This document shows, in pieces, positions 29,959 through 38,231 of a DNA stretch of 64,000 bases. Under the pieces are notes generated by a model, which had not been told where the DNA came from, searched no databases, and worked only from the letters and a program-made list of their open reading frames with translations. The translations under genes were made by a program, and so were the position numbers. Within the stretch, counting starts at the first letter, position 1, and each line of letters starts with the position of its first letter. The DNA is from DASUFF01 sp036274695 (GTDB lineage Bacteria > UBA10199 > JACPAL01 > GCA-016699445): contig DASUFF010000141.1 in NCBI GenBank assembly GCA_036274695.1, positions 1-64,000 of the forward strand, in the 5' to 3' direction.

Positions 29959-31941
29959 TCATTTGACGAGGGGGAGGTAGACATCGAAGGTCGTTCCTTC
30001 CCCGAGCCGGCTGTCGGCCGTCACGAATCCTCCCACCTTCCGCAGAAAGTTCGCCACCATCGTCATGCCGAATCCCCTCGGCGCGTTGCCCGCGGGCTTG
30101 GTGGTGAACCCGAGCTCGAATATGCGGCGGAGGGTTTCCTCCGTCATGCCCTCGCCGTTGTCCCGGACGCGGAGACGGACGTAGCGGCCGGGCCGGACTT
30201 CGAAGGGGGCGGCTTGCCGGGACAGGCTCGCCGCCGTCTCCTCGGTCACGTCGGCCTTTTCCGAGCCGATGAAGAGACGCGGATGCCGGCGGCCTTTCAT
30301 GGCGTCGCGGGCGTTGACGACCAAGTTGTCGAGCACGCGCAGCAGCTCGCCCGCCGGTCCGGGCACGAGGGCGGGCTCGTTGCCGGGCGCGAGGACCAAG
30401 TCCTGGCGGGAGCCGAAGAGAAGAGCCAGGCTCGAGGGCTGCAGCAGGACGTTCAAGTCCACGGCGGGAACGCTCCCGCCGCGGCCCGAATTCCGGAAAT
30501 CCTGCAGCATCTGAAGCGCCCGCTCGGTGGCCAGGCGCGTCTCTTTCAACCCTTCCGAAAAATCATCGAAGGCGCCTGGCGGGAGGCTGTCTCCCGACAG
30601 GCGTTCTAAGCCCTCCTCCAGGAAGGAGTGGTTGGCGAGGAGGACGGCGAAGACGTTGTTCAAGTCGTGCGCCAGGGAATGTCCCGCGAAACGGAGCGCG
30701 GACGCCTCGGCCTGGAGCGCCAGGCGGCTTTGCGAATCCGGTTCCGCCTCGATCCGGCGCATGACGCCCGAGAAATGCGTGACGACGCCGTTTTGACGGT
30801 GGGCGATCAAGGCCATGGAGACGGGGATCTCGCCGCCCGCGGCGTCCAAGAGCGCGGTGTTTCCCATCCAGAGCCCCTCGCTGAAGGCCGTGGGGACCGC
30901 GGTGCGCTTGATTTGTTCCAGGGCCCATGCGGGGTGCAGGGCGTCGGTGGCGACGTTCGAGAGGTCGTCGTTCGCATCCCACTTCCTGATTTTCCTCAAG
31001 GCCTCGTTGCCATAGAGCATCCGGCCGTCGGGCGCGACGCTCAAGACGAAGTCGGAGGAGACGGCGAGGGTTTCGCGCAGCCGCCTGCTTTCCTCCTGCG
31101 CGTTCCTGCGGTCGGTGACGTCCCGCTGGGAGGCGTGGATCTCCAAGATCCGTCCCGACCCCGGATCGCGGACGGCCCGCGCCCGGGTTTCCATCCAGCG
31201 CCACGAGCCGTCCTTGTGCAGCAGCCGGTGCTCGAAGACGTTCAAGGCGCTCCGTTCCAGGATCTCCCCGTGCCGGGCCCGGATGTGCTCCAAGTCCTCC
31301 GGGTGGATGAATTCGTAGGCGGAGCGGCCGACCACCTCCTCCGGCCTGTAACCCGTGATGGTTTCGTTGGCGGGGGAGACGTAAGTAATGACGCCTTCGG
31401 CGGTCATCCGCGAGATCGCGTCCGTGGTGGTGCCTTCGAGCACGCGGCGCAGGTCCTCGCTTTTCATCATGCGGTCGCGGAACAGGCAGCGCTCCGTCGT
31501 TTTCGTGAAGAACAGGAATCCCAGCCCCTTTCCGCCGTCGCGGGACAGAAAGTGCACGGCGCCGTTCAAGTCGAAGCAATTTTGGCAGCCGTCCGCCGTG
31601 ATGAGATGGACGTCCTTCTCCTCGAACTCTTCGCCCGGTCTCAGGGCGAGGAGGGTTTCGACCAGCTCGCGCCGCAAATGATGGGAGAGCAGCGGGGCTT
31701 CGTCGCTTCGGAGGGCCAGTGTCCTCAGAAGCGCGATGTTCCCTTGCAGGATTCTTCCCGCTTCGAGGGCGTTCCCGGGCTCGAAGGCGAGAGCGGGATG
31801 GGGGTAAAGGTCCAAGAAATTTTTCAGGGAGGACGGCGGTATATTTCCCCGTCCGGCGTCGTCCGCTGAGATCACGCGCGGGAGGGAGGAACCGTTCGCC
31901 GAGGCCATGCACAGCCAGGGCGTTTGAACGATCGGATTCAT
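29959..31941 (-). CDS. Multi-PAS sensor histidine kinase
   Basis: 660 residues from the ATG at 31941, which has a GAGGTG ribosome site. Domains: N-terminal region with 'DGCQNCFDLNG' (~130), a PAS/PAC with 'GVITYVSPANETITGYRPEEVVGRSAYEFIHPEDL' (~200-310), a second PAS (~315-420), then 'HSLAHDLNNVFAVLLANHSFLEEGL' as the His box and HATPase with 'DNLVVNARDAMKG', 'RDNGEGM' and 'GFGMTMVANFL'. No receiver and no membrane helices. The partner regulator is not adjacent. Confidence 0.92.
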   Translation of the reverse strand: MNPIVQTPWLCMASANGSSLPRVISADDAGRGNIPPSSLKNFLDLYPHPALAFEPGNALEAGRILQGNIALLRTLALRSDEAPLLSHHLRRELVETLLALRPGEEFEEKDVHLITADGCQNCFDLNGAVHFLSRDGGKGLGFLFFTKTTERCLFRDRMMKSEDLRRVLEGTTTDAISRMTAEGVITYVSPANETITGYRPEEVVGRSAYEFIHPEDLEHIRARHGEILERSALNVFEHRLLHKDGSWRWMETRARAVRDPGSGRILEIHASQRDVTDRRNAQEESRRLRETLAVSSDFVLSVAPDGRMLYGNEALRKIRKWDANDDLSNVATDALHPAWALEQIKRTAVPTAFSEGLWMGNTALLDAAGGEIPVSMALIAHRQNGVVTHFSGVMRRIEAEPDSQSRLALQAEASALRFAGHSLAHDLNNVFAVLLANHSFLEEGLERLSGDSLPPGAFDDFSEGLKETRLATERALQMLQDFRNSGRGGSVPAVDLNVLLQPSSLALLFGSRQDLVLAPGNEPALVPGPAGELLRVLDNLVVNARDAMKGRRHPRLFIGSEKADVTEETAASLSRQAAPFEVRPGRYVRLRVRDNGEGMTEETLRRIFELGFTTKPAGNAPRGFGMTMVANFLRKVGGFVTADSRLGEGTTFDVYLPLVK

Positions 31942-32012
31942 GAAACACCTCTTTCGCCCGGAGACGTAGCGCGGAAGAGGACCGGCCCCCATGACCCGCC
32001 GCAGGAGTCTTT

Positions 32013-32026
32013 ATGATTTTTATCAG
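32013..32026. promoter_or_regulatory. Crp/Fnr-type palindrome upstream of the multi-PAS kinase
   Basis: ATGATTTTTATCAG contains the core TGATTTTTATCA (32014-32025). It lies ~78 bases before the kinase start. No good -10 is found at the class II distance on the minus strand, so its use is uncertain. Confidence 0.35.
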
Positions 32027-32076
32027 CTAACCTGCTGAAATTGTTGAATTATTTTGTTCCATGTCGCGGAAAATTT

Positions 32077-34578
32077 CTATCCATTTCCGTGGCCCCGCGC
32101 CCGCCCCAGGTATTTCGTCAGCTCGAACCACAGCACGCTCGAAAAACCGGCGGCGCCGCAGAGCAGGAAATCCCGGACGGCGAGGGGGCCGAAGCGGAAG
32201 AGGTCCCTCAAGGGGGGAACGGCGAGGACGGCCGCCAGCAAGGCGGTCGCCCCGGCGAAGACGGCCCAAAGGGCCTTGTTCGGGGTCCGCAGCGTCGCCC
32301 AGATCGTGCTCTTCCAGGACCGGTTGGTGAGGATGAGCGCGAGGTTCGCGGCGACCAGGGTCGCGAAGGTGAGGGCGCGGAGGCGTCCTTCCGGCAAGCC
32401 GAAATGGCGGCCCAACGCGTAGGCGCCGAAGACGACGGCCAGGGCCCCGGCCCCTTGGAGAAGGCTGAAGAGCAGCACCTTGCGGCCGAGCAACGGCGCG
32501 TCCCTCGGGCGCGGCGGGCGGGTCATGACGTCTTTCTCCTCGGCCTCCGCTTCGAAGACGATCGAGCAGGCGGGGTCGATGATCAGCTCCAGGAAAACGA
32601 TGTGCGCGGGGAAGAACGCGAGAGGCCAGCCGAGCAGGACGGGCAGCAGGGCGAGGCCGGCGATGGGCACGTGGACGGCCAGGATGAAGGAAATGGCCTT
32701 TTGAAGGTTGTCGAAAATGCGGCGGCCCATACGGACGGCGGCGACGATGGAGGAAAAGTCGTCGTCCACGAGCACGATCGAGGCCGATTCGCGCGCCACG
32801 TCGGTTCCGCGGCCGCCCATGGCCACGCCGATGTGGGCGGCCTTGAGGGCGGGGGCATCGTTGACGCCGTCGCCGGTCATGGCCACCGTCTCGCCGTCGG
32901 CCTTGAGCGCCCCGATCAGCTTGAGTTTGTACTCCGGCGACATGCGCGCATAGACGTTCACGGCGCGCGCCTTCTCGCGCACGACCTCGTCGGGCAAGGC
33001 CTGAAGCTCGGCTCCGGTCAAAATGCCCGCCTCCGTCGGCAAGCCGATCGTATCGGCCACGTGCCGGGCCGTTCCCGGATGGTCGCCCGTGATCATCACC
33101 ACCCGGATCCCGGCGGCGTAGCATTCCCGGATGGCCCCGGGGACCGACGGGCGCACGGGGTCGACGAAGCCCAGCAATCCCACCAGCCGAAAGACGAAAT
33201 CGTGCTGGATCTCCGGCAGCTTCGGGTTTTGAAAGTGCGCCTTGGCGACGGCCAGCACGCGGAATCCGTCGTCCGCCATCGCCTTCACCGCGCGGGCCAT
33301 GGTCGCGTGCTCGTCCTCGGGGAGATGGCATAGGTCGAAAATTGCCTCGGGCGCGCCTTTGGAGGCGATGACGAAATCCGTCCCCCCGGGGGATTGCCAG
33401 ACGTGGGAGAGTGCCAGAAGCTCGGGCGTGAGCGGATATTCGCGGACCAAGGTCCAGTCGCGATGTACGTGTTCGGTCCCCGCGAGGAACCGGTCGGCGA
33501 TCGCGGCGATGGCCTTTTCCATCGGGTCGAAGGGGTTTTTCTGGCTGGCCAGCAGGGCGAACTCGCCCAGTTCGTGGAAGGCCTCCGGGAGGATTTCGGT
33601 TCCCGCGTCCACATCTTGAACGGCGCCGTTCGCGTAGAGGCGCTCGACGGACATCCGATTCTGGGTGAGGGTTCCGGTCTTGTCCACGCAGAGCACGGTG
33701 GTCGCCCCCAGGGTCTCGATGGCGGCGATCCGCCGCGTGAGCACCCGGCGCGCGGACATCCGCCAGGCGCCGAGGGCCAAAAAGACGGTCAGGACGACCG
33801 GGATTTCCTCCGGGATCATCGACATGGCCAGGGTGATTCCGATGAGCACGCCCTCGAGGGCGTCGGCCCGCGAGAGGCCGTAGAGGACGGCGACGCTGAC
33901 GCACACGACGAACGCGGCGACGGCCAGGATCTTCACGAGCCTGCCGGTTTCCCGCTGCAGGCGTGTCTTTTCGGGCTTCATCCCCGCGAGCATCTTGCCG
34001 ATGCGCCCCATCTCGCTCCGAAGCCCGGTGGCGGTCACCAGGGCGGTCGCGTGGCCCTGGACCACGAGCGTTCCCGAGTACACCGTTTCGTCCTTCCGCT
34101 TGCGCACGGGGACGGATTCGCCGGTTAAGAGAGATTCGTCCGCGGCCAGATGGGAGGCGGTCAGGAGGGCGCCGTCGGCGGGGACGCGGTCGCCCTCGGA
34201 GAGCATCACCAGGTCGCCGGCCACGACCTCGCGCCCGGGGATCCGGCGCGCGGCGCCTTCGCGCACGACCAAGGCCCGGGGGCTGGAGAGGTCGCGGAGG
34301 GCCTCCAAAGCCCGCTCCGTCTTGCGCTCCTGATAAAAGGTAATGGCGAGGACGAAGAAGACGGAGACCCCGAGCATCAGGGCTTCCTTCAAGTCGCCGA
34401 GGGAAAAATAGATCCCGGAGGCCGCCAAAAGCAGGAGGATCATCGGCTCCGAGGCCACTTCGCGCGCGATCGCGGCGACGCCGCGGGGCCTGGCGGAGGG
34501 AAGCTCGTTCGCCCCGTCGCGGAGCAAGCGCTCCGCCGCTTCCTTTTCCGTGAGGCCGGGGGGGAGGGGGTGTTTCAT
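32077..34578 (-). CDS. P-type cation-transporting ATPase (P2-like)
   Basis: 833 residues. Phosphorylation site D299 in 'CVDKTGTLTQNRM', actuator loop 'TGES' (152-155), hinge 'TGDGVNDAPALKAAHIGVAMG', M4 'SMIPEEIPVVLTV' and a C-terminal bundle of four to six helices. The PEEIP motif and short N-terminus fit the P2/P3 region (Ca2+, Mg2+ or H+-like pumps); ion unknown. The start overlaps the hipA stop as ATGA, so it is in the same transcript as hipBA. Confidence 0.93.
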   Translation of the reverse strand: MKHPLPPGLTEKEAAERLLRDGANELPSARPRGVAAIAREVASEPMILLLLAASGIYFSLGDLKEALMLGVSVFFVLAITFYQERKTERALEALRDLSSPRALVVREGAARRIPGREVVAGDLVMLSEGDRVPADGALLTASHLAADESLLTGESVPVRKRKDETVYSGTLVVQGHATALVTATGLRSEMGRIGKMLAGMKPEKTRLQRETGRLVKILAVAAFVVCVSVAVLYGLSRADALEGVLIGITLAMSMIPEEIPVVLTVFLALGAWRMSARRVLTRRIAAIETLGATTVLCVDKTGTLTQNRMSVERLYANGAVQDVDAGTEILPEAFHELGEFALLASQKNPFDPMEKAIAAIADRFLAGTEHVHRDWTLVREYPLTPELLALSHVWQSPGGTDFVIASKGAPEAIFDLCHLPEDEHATMARAVKAMADDGFRVLAVAKAHFQNPKLPEIQHDFVFRLVGLLGFVDPVRPSVPGAIRECYAAGIRVVMITGDHPGTARHVADTIGLPTEAGILTGAELQALPDEVVREKARAVNVYARMSPEYKLKLIGALKADGETVAMTGDGVNDAPALKAAHIGVAMGGRGTDVARESASIVLVDDDFSSIVAAVRMGRRIFDNLQKAISFILAVHVPIAGLALLPVLLGWPLAFFPAHIVFLELIIDPACSIVFEAEAEEKDVMTRPPRPRDAPLLGRKVLLFSLLQGAGALAVVFGAYALGRHFGLPEGRLRALTFATLVAANLALILTNRSWKSTIWATLRTPNKALWAVFAGATALLAAVLAVPPLRDLFRFGPLAVRDFLLCGAAGFSSVLWFELTKYLGRARGHGNG

Positions 34579-35807
34579 AGGTGCGGATAATTCCGGAGTT
34601 CGCGCGTCCTTGCGAGGATCTTCAGAATGGCGTCTTTCTGGTCGAAGAATTCGGGAAAACGGGTGAACAATGCTTCGGCCTTTTCCGGGAGCCCGGCGGC
34701 CATTTCCTTGAGCGTCTGAAGGACGAAAGCCGCCTTGACGCCCGCTTCCTCCGCGAACCGTTCCCAATGACGTTGGAAAATCCTGTCCGCGGAATATTCG
34801 CCGCCGATCTTCATCGCCATGCGCGAGGAAAGGCCGGGATAAACCACCGTCGACATCAGGTCGTAGAAGGGCGCCAAGAGGACGCCGTCTTTCGAGATCA
34901 ACAAAGAGATGTTCTTTCCGTGGGCGTCCGCGTTGCCGATCAAGAAATTGAACGCAGCCCATTGGATCAGGGACTTCTTGTCGGCGGCCGGTTGACGGCT
35001 CTTGGATTCCAGGAGGCGGAAACAGTCCCGGAAAGAAGGGCCTCCTTCGTTCTCGTACTTGCGATCCGGCATGCGGCCCAGCGCCTGGCAAAAGTCTTCT
35101 TGATGGAGGCGCCGGACCGTTCCCGCCGCCGTCGCTCGGTCGTACCGCTTCACCAGGCAATACGGATTTTTTCCCGTCGACCGGAACAGTACCGGCGCGG
35201 CGGACAATCCCATGTGGACGGCGAGCGTCATGCAGAAGGCCTCGTTTTCGGTGGAATCGGGAACGTGGGAAATGCTGGGTTTGAGGATGTAAGAACTCGC
35301 GAACGCCCCTTCGGGAAGGAAGAGATTCGTGTCGTCATAGTGAACCGGCAATTTATTTTGGGCGCCGGCCAGGGAAAGCCTCGCTCCCTCTTGGGTGGCG
35401 AGCAGGGGACGACTCGGCAGGTTTTGAAGGCGTGCGTCGAGATCCTCGCGGGACAGGGGACGATAAGATCCCTCCCGCGAAGGCCTCGTTCCTTCGGGAA
35501 GCAAGGATAACGCCCCGGCGCAATCGCCCCCGATCGCTTCCAACAGTTTGAAGTCGTTGCCCGGCGAGATGCCGAATTTGGCCGCGAGCAGCCGCCGGAC
35601 TTCGCCCTCCGGCAGCAGGTTGGCGAAAAACGCGCGCGCGGCGTCGCGGTCGTAAATTTCCTCTCGCAGCGGCAGGGACAGCGAGAGGGGATATTTGTCC
35701 GGACCCGCAAGCCATTCCGGCGCGTACTGGAAAAGGTATCTGCCGTTACCGTCCAGCCAGAGTCGGCCGACGGCCTTCGCGTCCACGTAGACGATGAGCG
35801 TATTCAT
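34575..35807 (-). CDS. hipA: HipA-family serine/threonine kinase (toxin)
   Basis: 410 residues, full-length HipA. It has an N-terminal HipA-N1 domain ('DAKAVGRLWLDGNGRYLFQY'), a Gly-rich/autophosphorylation-type 'SLAGAQNKLPV', 'RLHQEDFCQALG', the catalytic 'NFLIGNADAHGKNISLL', and 'LAPFYDLMSTVVYP' in place of DFG. HipA kinases phosphorylate aminoacyl-tRNA synthetases in characterised cases and cause growth arrest. hipB overlaps its start by 4 bp. Confidence 0.93.
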   Translation of the reverse strand: MNTLIVYVDAKAVGRLWLDGNGRYLFQYAPEWLAGPDKYPLSLSLPLREEIYDRDAARAFFANLLPEGEVRRLLAAKFGISPGNDFKLLEAIGGDCAGALSLLPEGTRPSREGSYRPLSREDLDARLQNLPSRPLLATQEGARLSLAGAQNKLPVHYDDTNLFLPEGAFASSYILKPSISHVPDSTENEAFCMTLAVHMGLSAAPVLFRSTGKNPYCLVKRYDRATAAGTVRRLHQEDFCQALGRMPDRKYENEGGPSFRDCFRLLESKSRQPAADKKSLIQWAAFNFLIGNADAHGKNISLLISKDGVLLAPFYDLMSTVVYPGLSSRMAMKIGGEYSADRIFQRHWERFAEEAGVKAAFVLQTLKEMAAGLPEKAEALFTRFPEFFDQKDAILKILARTRELRNYPHL

Positions 35808-36028
35808 TCGTCGTGTCCCCTTTCCCGACCCTCAAGAGTCAGCCCCAATCCTTGCAGGACTTTCAGAACTTTCGAGAACCGAACCGTTTCCTTCCCGTTT
35901 TCCAGGTCCGAGAGAAAACGCGTTCCGACTCCGCAAAGAGCGGCCGCTTCCGATTGGGCGAGTCCATCCTTTTTCCTTTTCTTTCGGATGAGGTCAGAAA
36001 TATCATTTAATTTCAATATTTTAGACAT
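35804..36028 (-). CDS. hipB: HipB-like XRE antitoxin/repressor
   Basis: 74 residues, an XRE helix-turn-helix ('GLAQSEAAALCGVGTRFLSDLENGKETVRFSKVLKVLQGLGL'). The gene precedes and overlaps hipA, the usual order. It is predicted to bind the three palindromes immediately upstream and to neutralise HipA. Confidence 0.92.
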   Translation of the reverse strand: MSKILKLNDISDLIRKKRKKDGLAQSEAAALCGVGTRFLSDLENGKETVRFSKVLKVLQGLGLTLEGRERGHDE

Positions 36029-36031
36029 AAT

Positions 36032-36049
36032 TATTCCCGATCGGGAATA
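36032..36049. promoter_or_regulatory. hipBA operator 1
   Basis: TATTCCCGATCGGGAATA, an 18-base perfect palindrome ending 3 bases upstream of the hipB start. It would overlap the promoter or leader. Confidence 0.8.
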
Positions 36050-36081
36050 TATCGCGGACTTAAGGCAAAGACAAGAGATTT

Positions 36082-36097
36082 ATTCCCGATCGGGAAT
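36082..36097. promoter_or_regulatory. hipBA operator 2
   Basis: ATTCCCGATCGGGAAT, a 16-base perfect palindrome; centre 49 bases from that of operator 1. Confidence 0.8.
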
Positions 36098-36129
36098 GGA
36101 ATAGGAAGTTTCGGTGAAGGCTAAGGCTA

Positions 36130-36149
36130 ATATTCCCGATCGGGAATAT
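36130..36149. promoter_or_regulatory. hipBA operator 3
   Basis: ATATTCCCGATCGGGAATAT, a 20-base perfect palindrome; centre 50 bases from that of operator 2 and 17 bases from the end of the upstream ion-channel gene. Confidence 0.8.
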
Positions 36150-36165
36150 AAGGTCTGTCTGTCCC

Positions 36166-36630
36166 TCACGGCCCTCGCCGGCCTTTCTCGATCCTCTCAA
36201 GGCGTTGGATGATGTCCTTGAGCGAACGTTCGATCCTCTCGGTCTCCTTCTCCTCCGAGCGGACCTCTCTCTCGATCGGCAAAAGTTCCCTCTCCACTTC
36301 CTCCTTCATGAGGAAGGTCAGGAGCACGCCGGTGAAGGTGATGAAGAAGACGGTGCCCGTGTACATGAGCGCGATGGCGATCAGGCGTCCGGCGAAGGTG
36401 ATCGGCAGGAGGTCTCCGTAGCCGATCGTGGTGATGGTCGAGACGCCCCACCAGAGGCAATTGAAATAAGAGCTCATGGCGGGGTTGACGTTCCGCTCCA
36501 GGAAGTAGACGGCGGTGACGGCGATGAGGAGGACCACATTCCCGACGACGGTCAGATAAATGAAAGTGGGATGGAAGAAGGCCTTCAGGAGTTGCCGAGA
36601 TTCTTTTTTAAAGAGTTTGAAGAGGCTCAT
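36166..36630 (-). CDS. Two-TM potassium-type ion channel
   Basis: 154 residues. Two hydrophobic helices flank a pore loop with the K+ selectivity filter 'TTITTIGYGDLLPIT' (TIGYGD). A C-terminal charged coiled coil ('EREVRSEEKETERIERSLKDIIQRLERIEKG') may drive tetramerisation or gating. No RCK/TrkA domain is attached. The start overlaps the AmrS stop as ATGA, so it is co-transcribed with the radical SAM gene. Confidence 0.9.
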   Translation of the reverse strand: MSLFKLFKKESRQLLKAFFHPTFIYLTVVGNVVLLIAVTAVYFLERNVNPAMSSYFNCLWWGVSTITTIGYGDLLPITFAGRLIAIALMYTGTVFFITFTGVLLTFLMKEEVERELLPIEREVRSEEKETERIERSLKDIIQRLERIEKGRRGP

Positions 36631-37739
36631 AGTCCCTGTGAGGAAGCGAACTCCTTCAGGAACACCGGTTTCCGGCGGTTGCCCCAATGGCCCGGCCGGT
36701 CCTCGAACACGCCGGGAAGGGCGGTGCCGCAGGCGGCGCAGGTGCCGTCCTCCTTCAGGCGCCAATCGACGATCGCGTAACCCCGCCGCCCGATCACGCG
36801 CCTCTTGCACCCGGCGCAGTAGGTGTCCTCGCCCGCGACGTGAGCGATGTTGCCCACGTAAGCATGATGTATCCCGTTCTTCAGAGCGATCTCCCGGGCC
36901 TTGATCAGCGTCTGCGGCGGCGTCGGAGGCGTGTCCATCATCTTCCAATCGGGATGAAAGGCCGTGAAGTGCACGGGCACGTCGGGGCCTAAGTTTTCCA
37001 GGATCCAACCCGTCATTTGATCGGTCTCCTTCTCCGAGTCGTTCAAGCCGGGGATCATGAGGTTGGTGATCTCGAACCAGCACTTCGTTTCTTTTTTAAG
37101 ATAAACCAGCGTATCGAGCACCGGCTGGAGATGGCCGACGGTGACGTCGCCGTAGAATTTTTCGGTGAAGCCTTTGAGATCCACGTTGGCCGCGTCCATG
37201 TATCGGTAGAGCTCGGCGCGGGCCTGCGGTTCGATATAACCGGCGGTGACCGCCACGGTCTTGAGCCCCGCCTCGCGGCAGGCCTGAGCGACGTCGACGG
37301 CGTATTCGAGAAAGACGGTCGGGTCGTTGTAGGTGAAGGCCACGCTCCGGCAGCCCAAGTCCTTCGCCGCCTTGGCGATGGCCTCGGGGGAGGCCTGGTC
37401 GGCCAAGGTGTCGATCTCGCGCGATTTGGAGATGTCCCAGTTCTGGCAGAATTTGCAGGCCAAGTTACAGCCCGCCGTCCCGAAGGAGAGGATGGGCGTG
37501 CCCGGCAGGAAGTGGAAGAGGGGCTTTTTCTCGATGGGGTCGACGCAGAAACCGCTGGAGCGCCCGTAGGTGGTCAGGACGATGCCGTCGTTCTCCCGCA
37601 TGCGGACGAAGCACATCCCGCGCTGGCCCTCGTTCAAGCGGCAGAAACGGGGGCAGACGTCGCACTGGACGCGCCCGTCGTCTAATTTGTGCCAATAACG
37701 GCCGGGCACCACGGGCCCCGCCGGAAACCGGGACGCCAT
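36627..37739 (-). CDS. amrS: AmmeMemoRadiSam-type radical SAM protein
   Basis: 370 residues. Radical SAM cluster C91-x3-C95-x2-C98 in 'GCNLACKFCQNWD'. N-terminal 'VQCDVCPRFCRLNEGQRGMCFVR' and a C-terminal four-Cys segment ('YCAGCKRRV' and 'GTCAACGT') may bind further Fe-S or zinc. This is the PflA-like family usually found with AmmeMemo partner genes, which are not adjacent here. The reaction is not established. The promoter carries a perfect TATAAT with a Crp/Fnr-type site at -41.5. Confidence 0.92.
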   Translation of the reverse strand: MASRFPAGPVVPGRYWHKLDDGRVQCDVCPRFCRLNEGQRGMCFVRMRENDGIVLTTYGRSSGFCVDPIEKKPLFHFLPGTPILSFGTAGCNLACKFCQNWDISKSREIDTLADQASPEAIAKAAKDLGCRSVAFTYNDPTVFLEYAVDVAQACREAGLKTVAVTAGYIEPQARAELYRYMDAANVDLKGFTEKFYGDVTVGHLQPVLDTLVYLKKETKCWFEITNLMIPGLNDSEKETDQMTGWILENLGPDVPVHFTAFHPDWKMMDTPPTPPQTLIKAREIALKNGIHHAYVGNIAHVAGEDTYCAGCKRRVIGRRGYAIVDWRLKEDGTCAACGTALPGVFEDRPGHWGNRRKPVFLKEFASSQGL

Positions 37740-37761
37740 ACACCTTCCTCCTTATATTGTT

Positions 37762-37803
37762 ATTATAAGCACGATTTCGCGGCGGCGCCATGACCCCGGT
37801 CAT
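37762..37803 (-). promoter_or_regulatory. amrS promoter with Crp/Fnr-type palindrome
   Basis: ATGACCCCGGTCAT is at 37790-37803 and a perfect TATAAT at 37767-37762 on the minus strand. Implied +1 is 37755 and the palindrome centre is exactly -41.5. A strong AGGAGGAAGG ribosome site follows. Confidence 0.65.
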
Positions 37804-37859
37804 CCCGGAGGGGAGGCTCAATATCATGCCGACGCCTGCGGCGGTAGACAGGCATAAAT

Positions 37860-38231
37860 TCAATGATCCTCATATTTCAGGATGTGGAGGGACAATTCCG
37901 GAAAGGCCTTTCTCATCGCGGAGAGGAGGGCTTCCTTGTCACGGGCTTTTTCATGGACGAAACCGACGGACTTCTGGAGCGCGGAGGCCTTGACCGTGGA
38001 GGCGTCGACACCGGCCTGCAGGGAGAGCCAGGAGACGAGTTCGTCCGCCCGCGCCTGCGGAAGGGGGCCCAGCAGTTTCAGCACCACGAGCTCGAGCTTG
38101 TCCGGCGAGGCGGCGACTTTCTGAGCCGCGTCCCAGGAATAGACCGCCGCGCGGTTGTCCTCGTGGCAGAGACCGCAGGGCCAGGCGCTACTGACTGGCA
38201 TCAATAGCGCCCATAGCGCCATGATGCGCAT
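37860..38231 (-). CDS. Small exported CxxCH protein
   Basis: 123 residues from the ATG at 38231. A signal peptide (MRIMALWALLMPVSSAWP) is immediately followed by CGLCHED, a heme-c attachment motif or a thiol pair at the mature N-terminus. The rest ('SWDAAQKVAASPDKLELVVLKLLGPLPQARADELVSWLSLQAGVD') is helical with a ferredoxin-like or metal-transfer look. The start lies inside the old 3' end of the broken nirK gene in another frame. An upstream ATG at 38258 is possible. Confidence 0.65.
   Translation of the reverse strand: MRIMALWALLMPVSSAWPCGLCHEDNRAAVYSWDAAQKVAASPDKLELVVLKLLGPLPQARADELVSWLSLQAGVDASTVKASALQKSVGFVHEKARDKEALLSAMRKAFPELSLHILKYEDH

Noticed and set aside
32041..33333. 430-codon plus-strand frame opposite the P-type ATPase
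   Set aside because: It is antisense to conserved ATPase motifs and has no domain.
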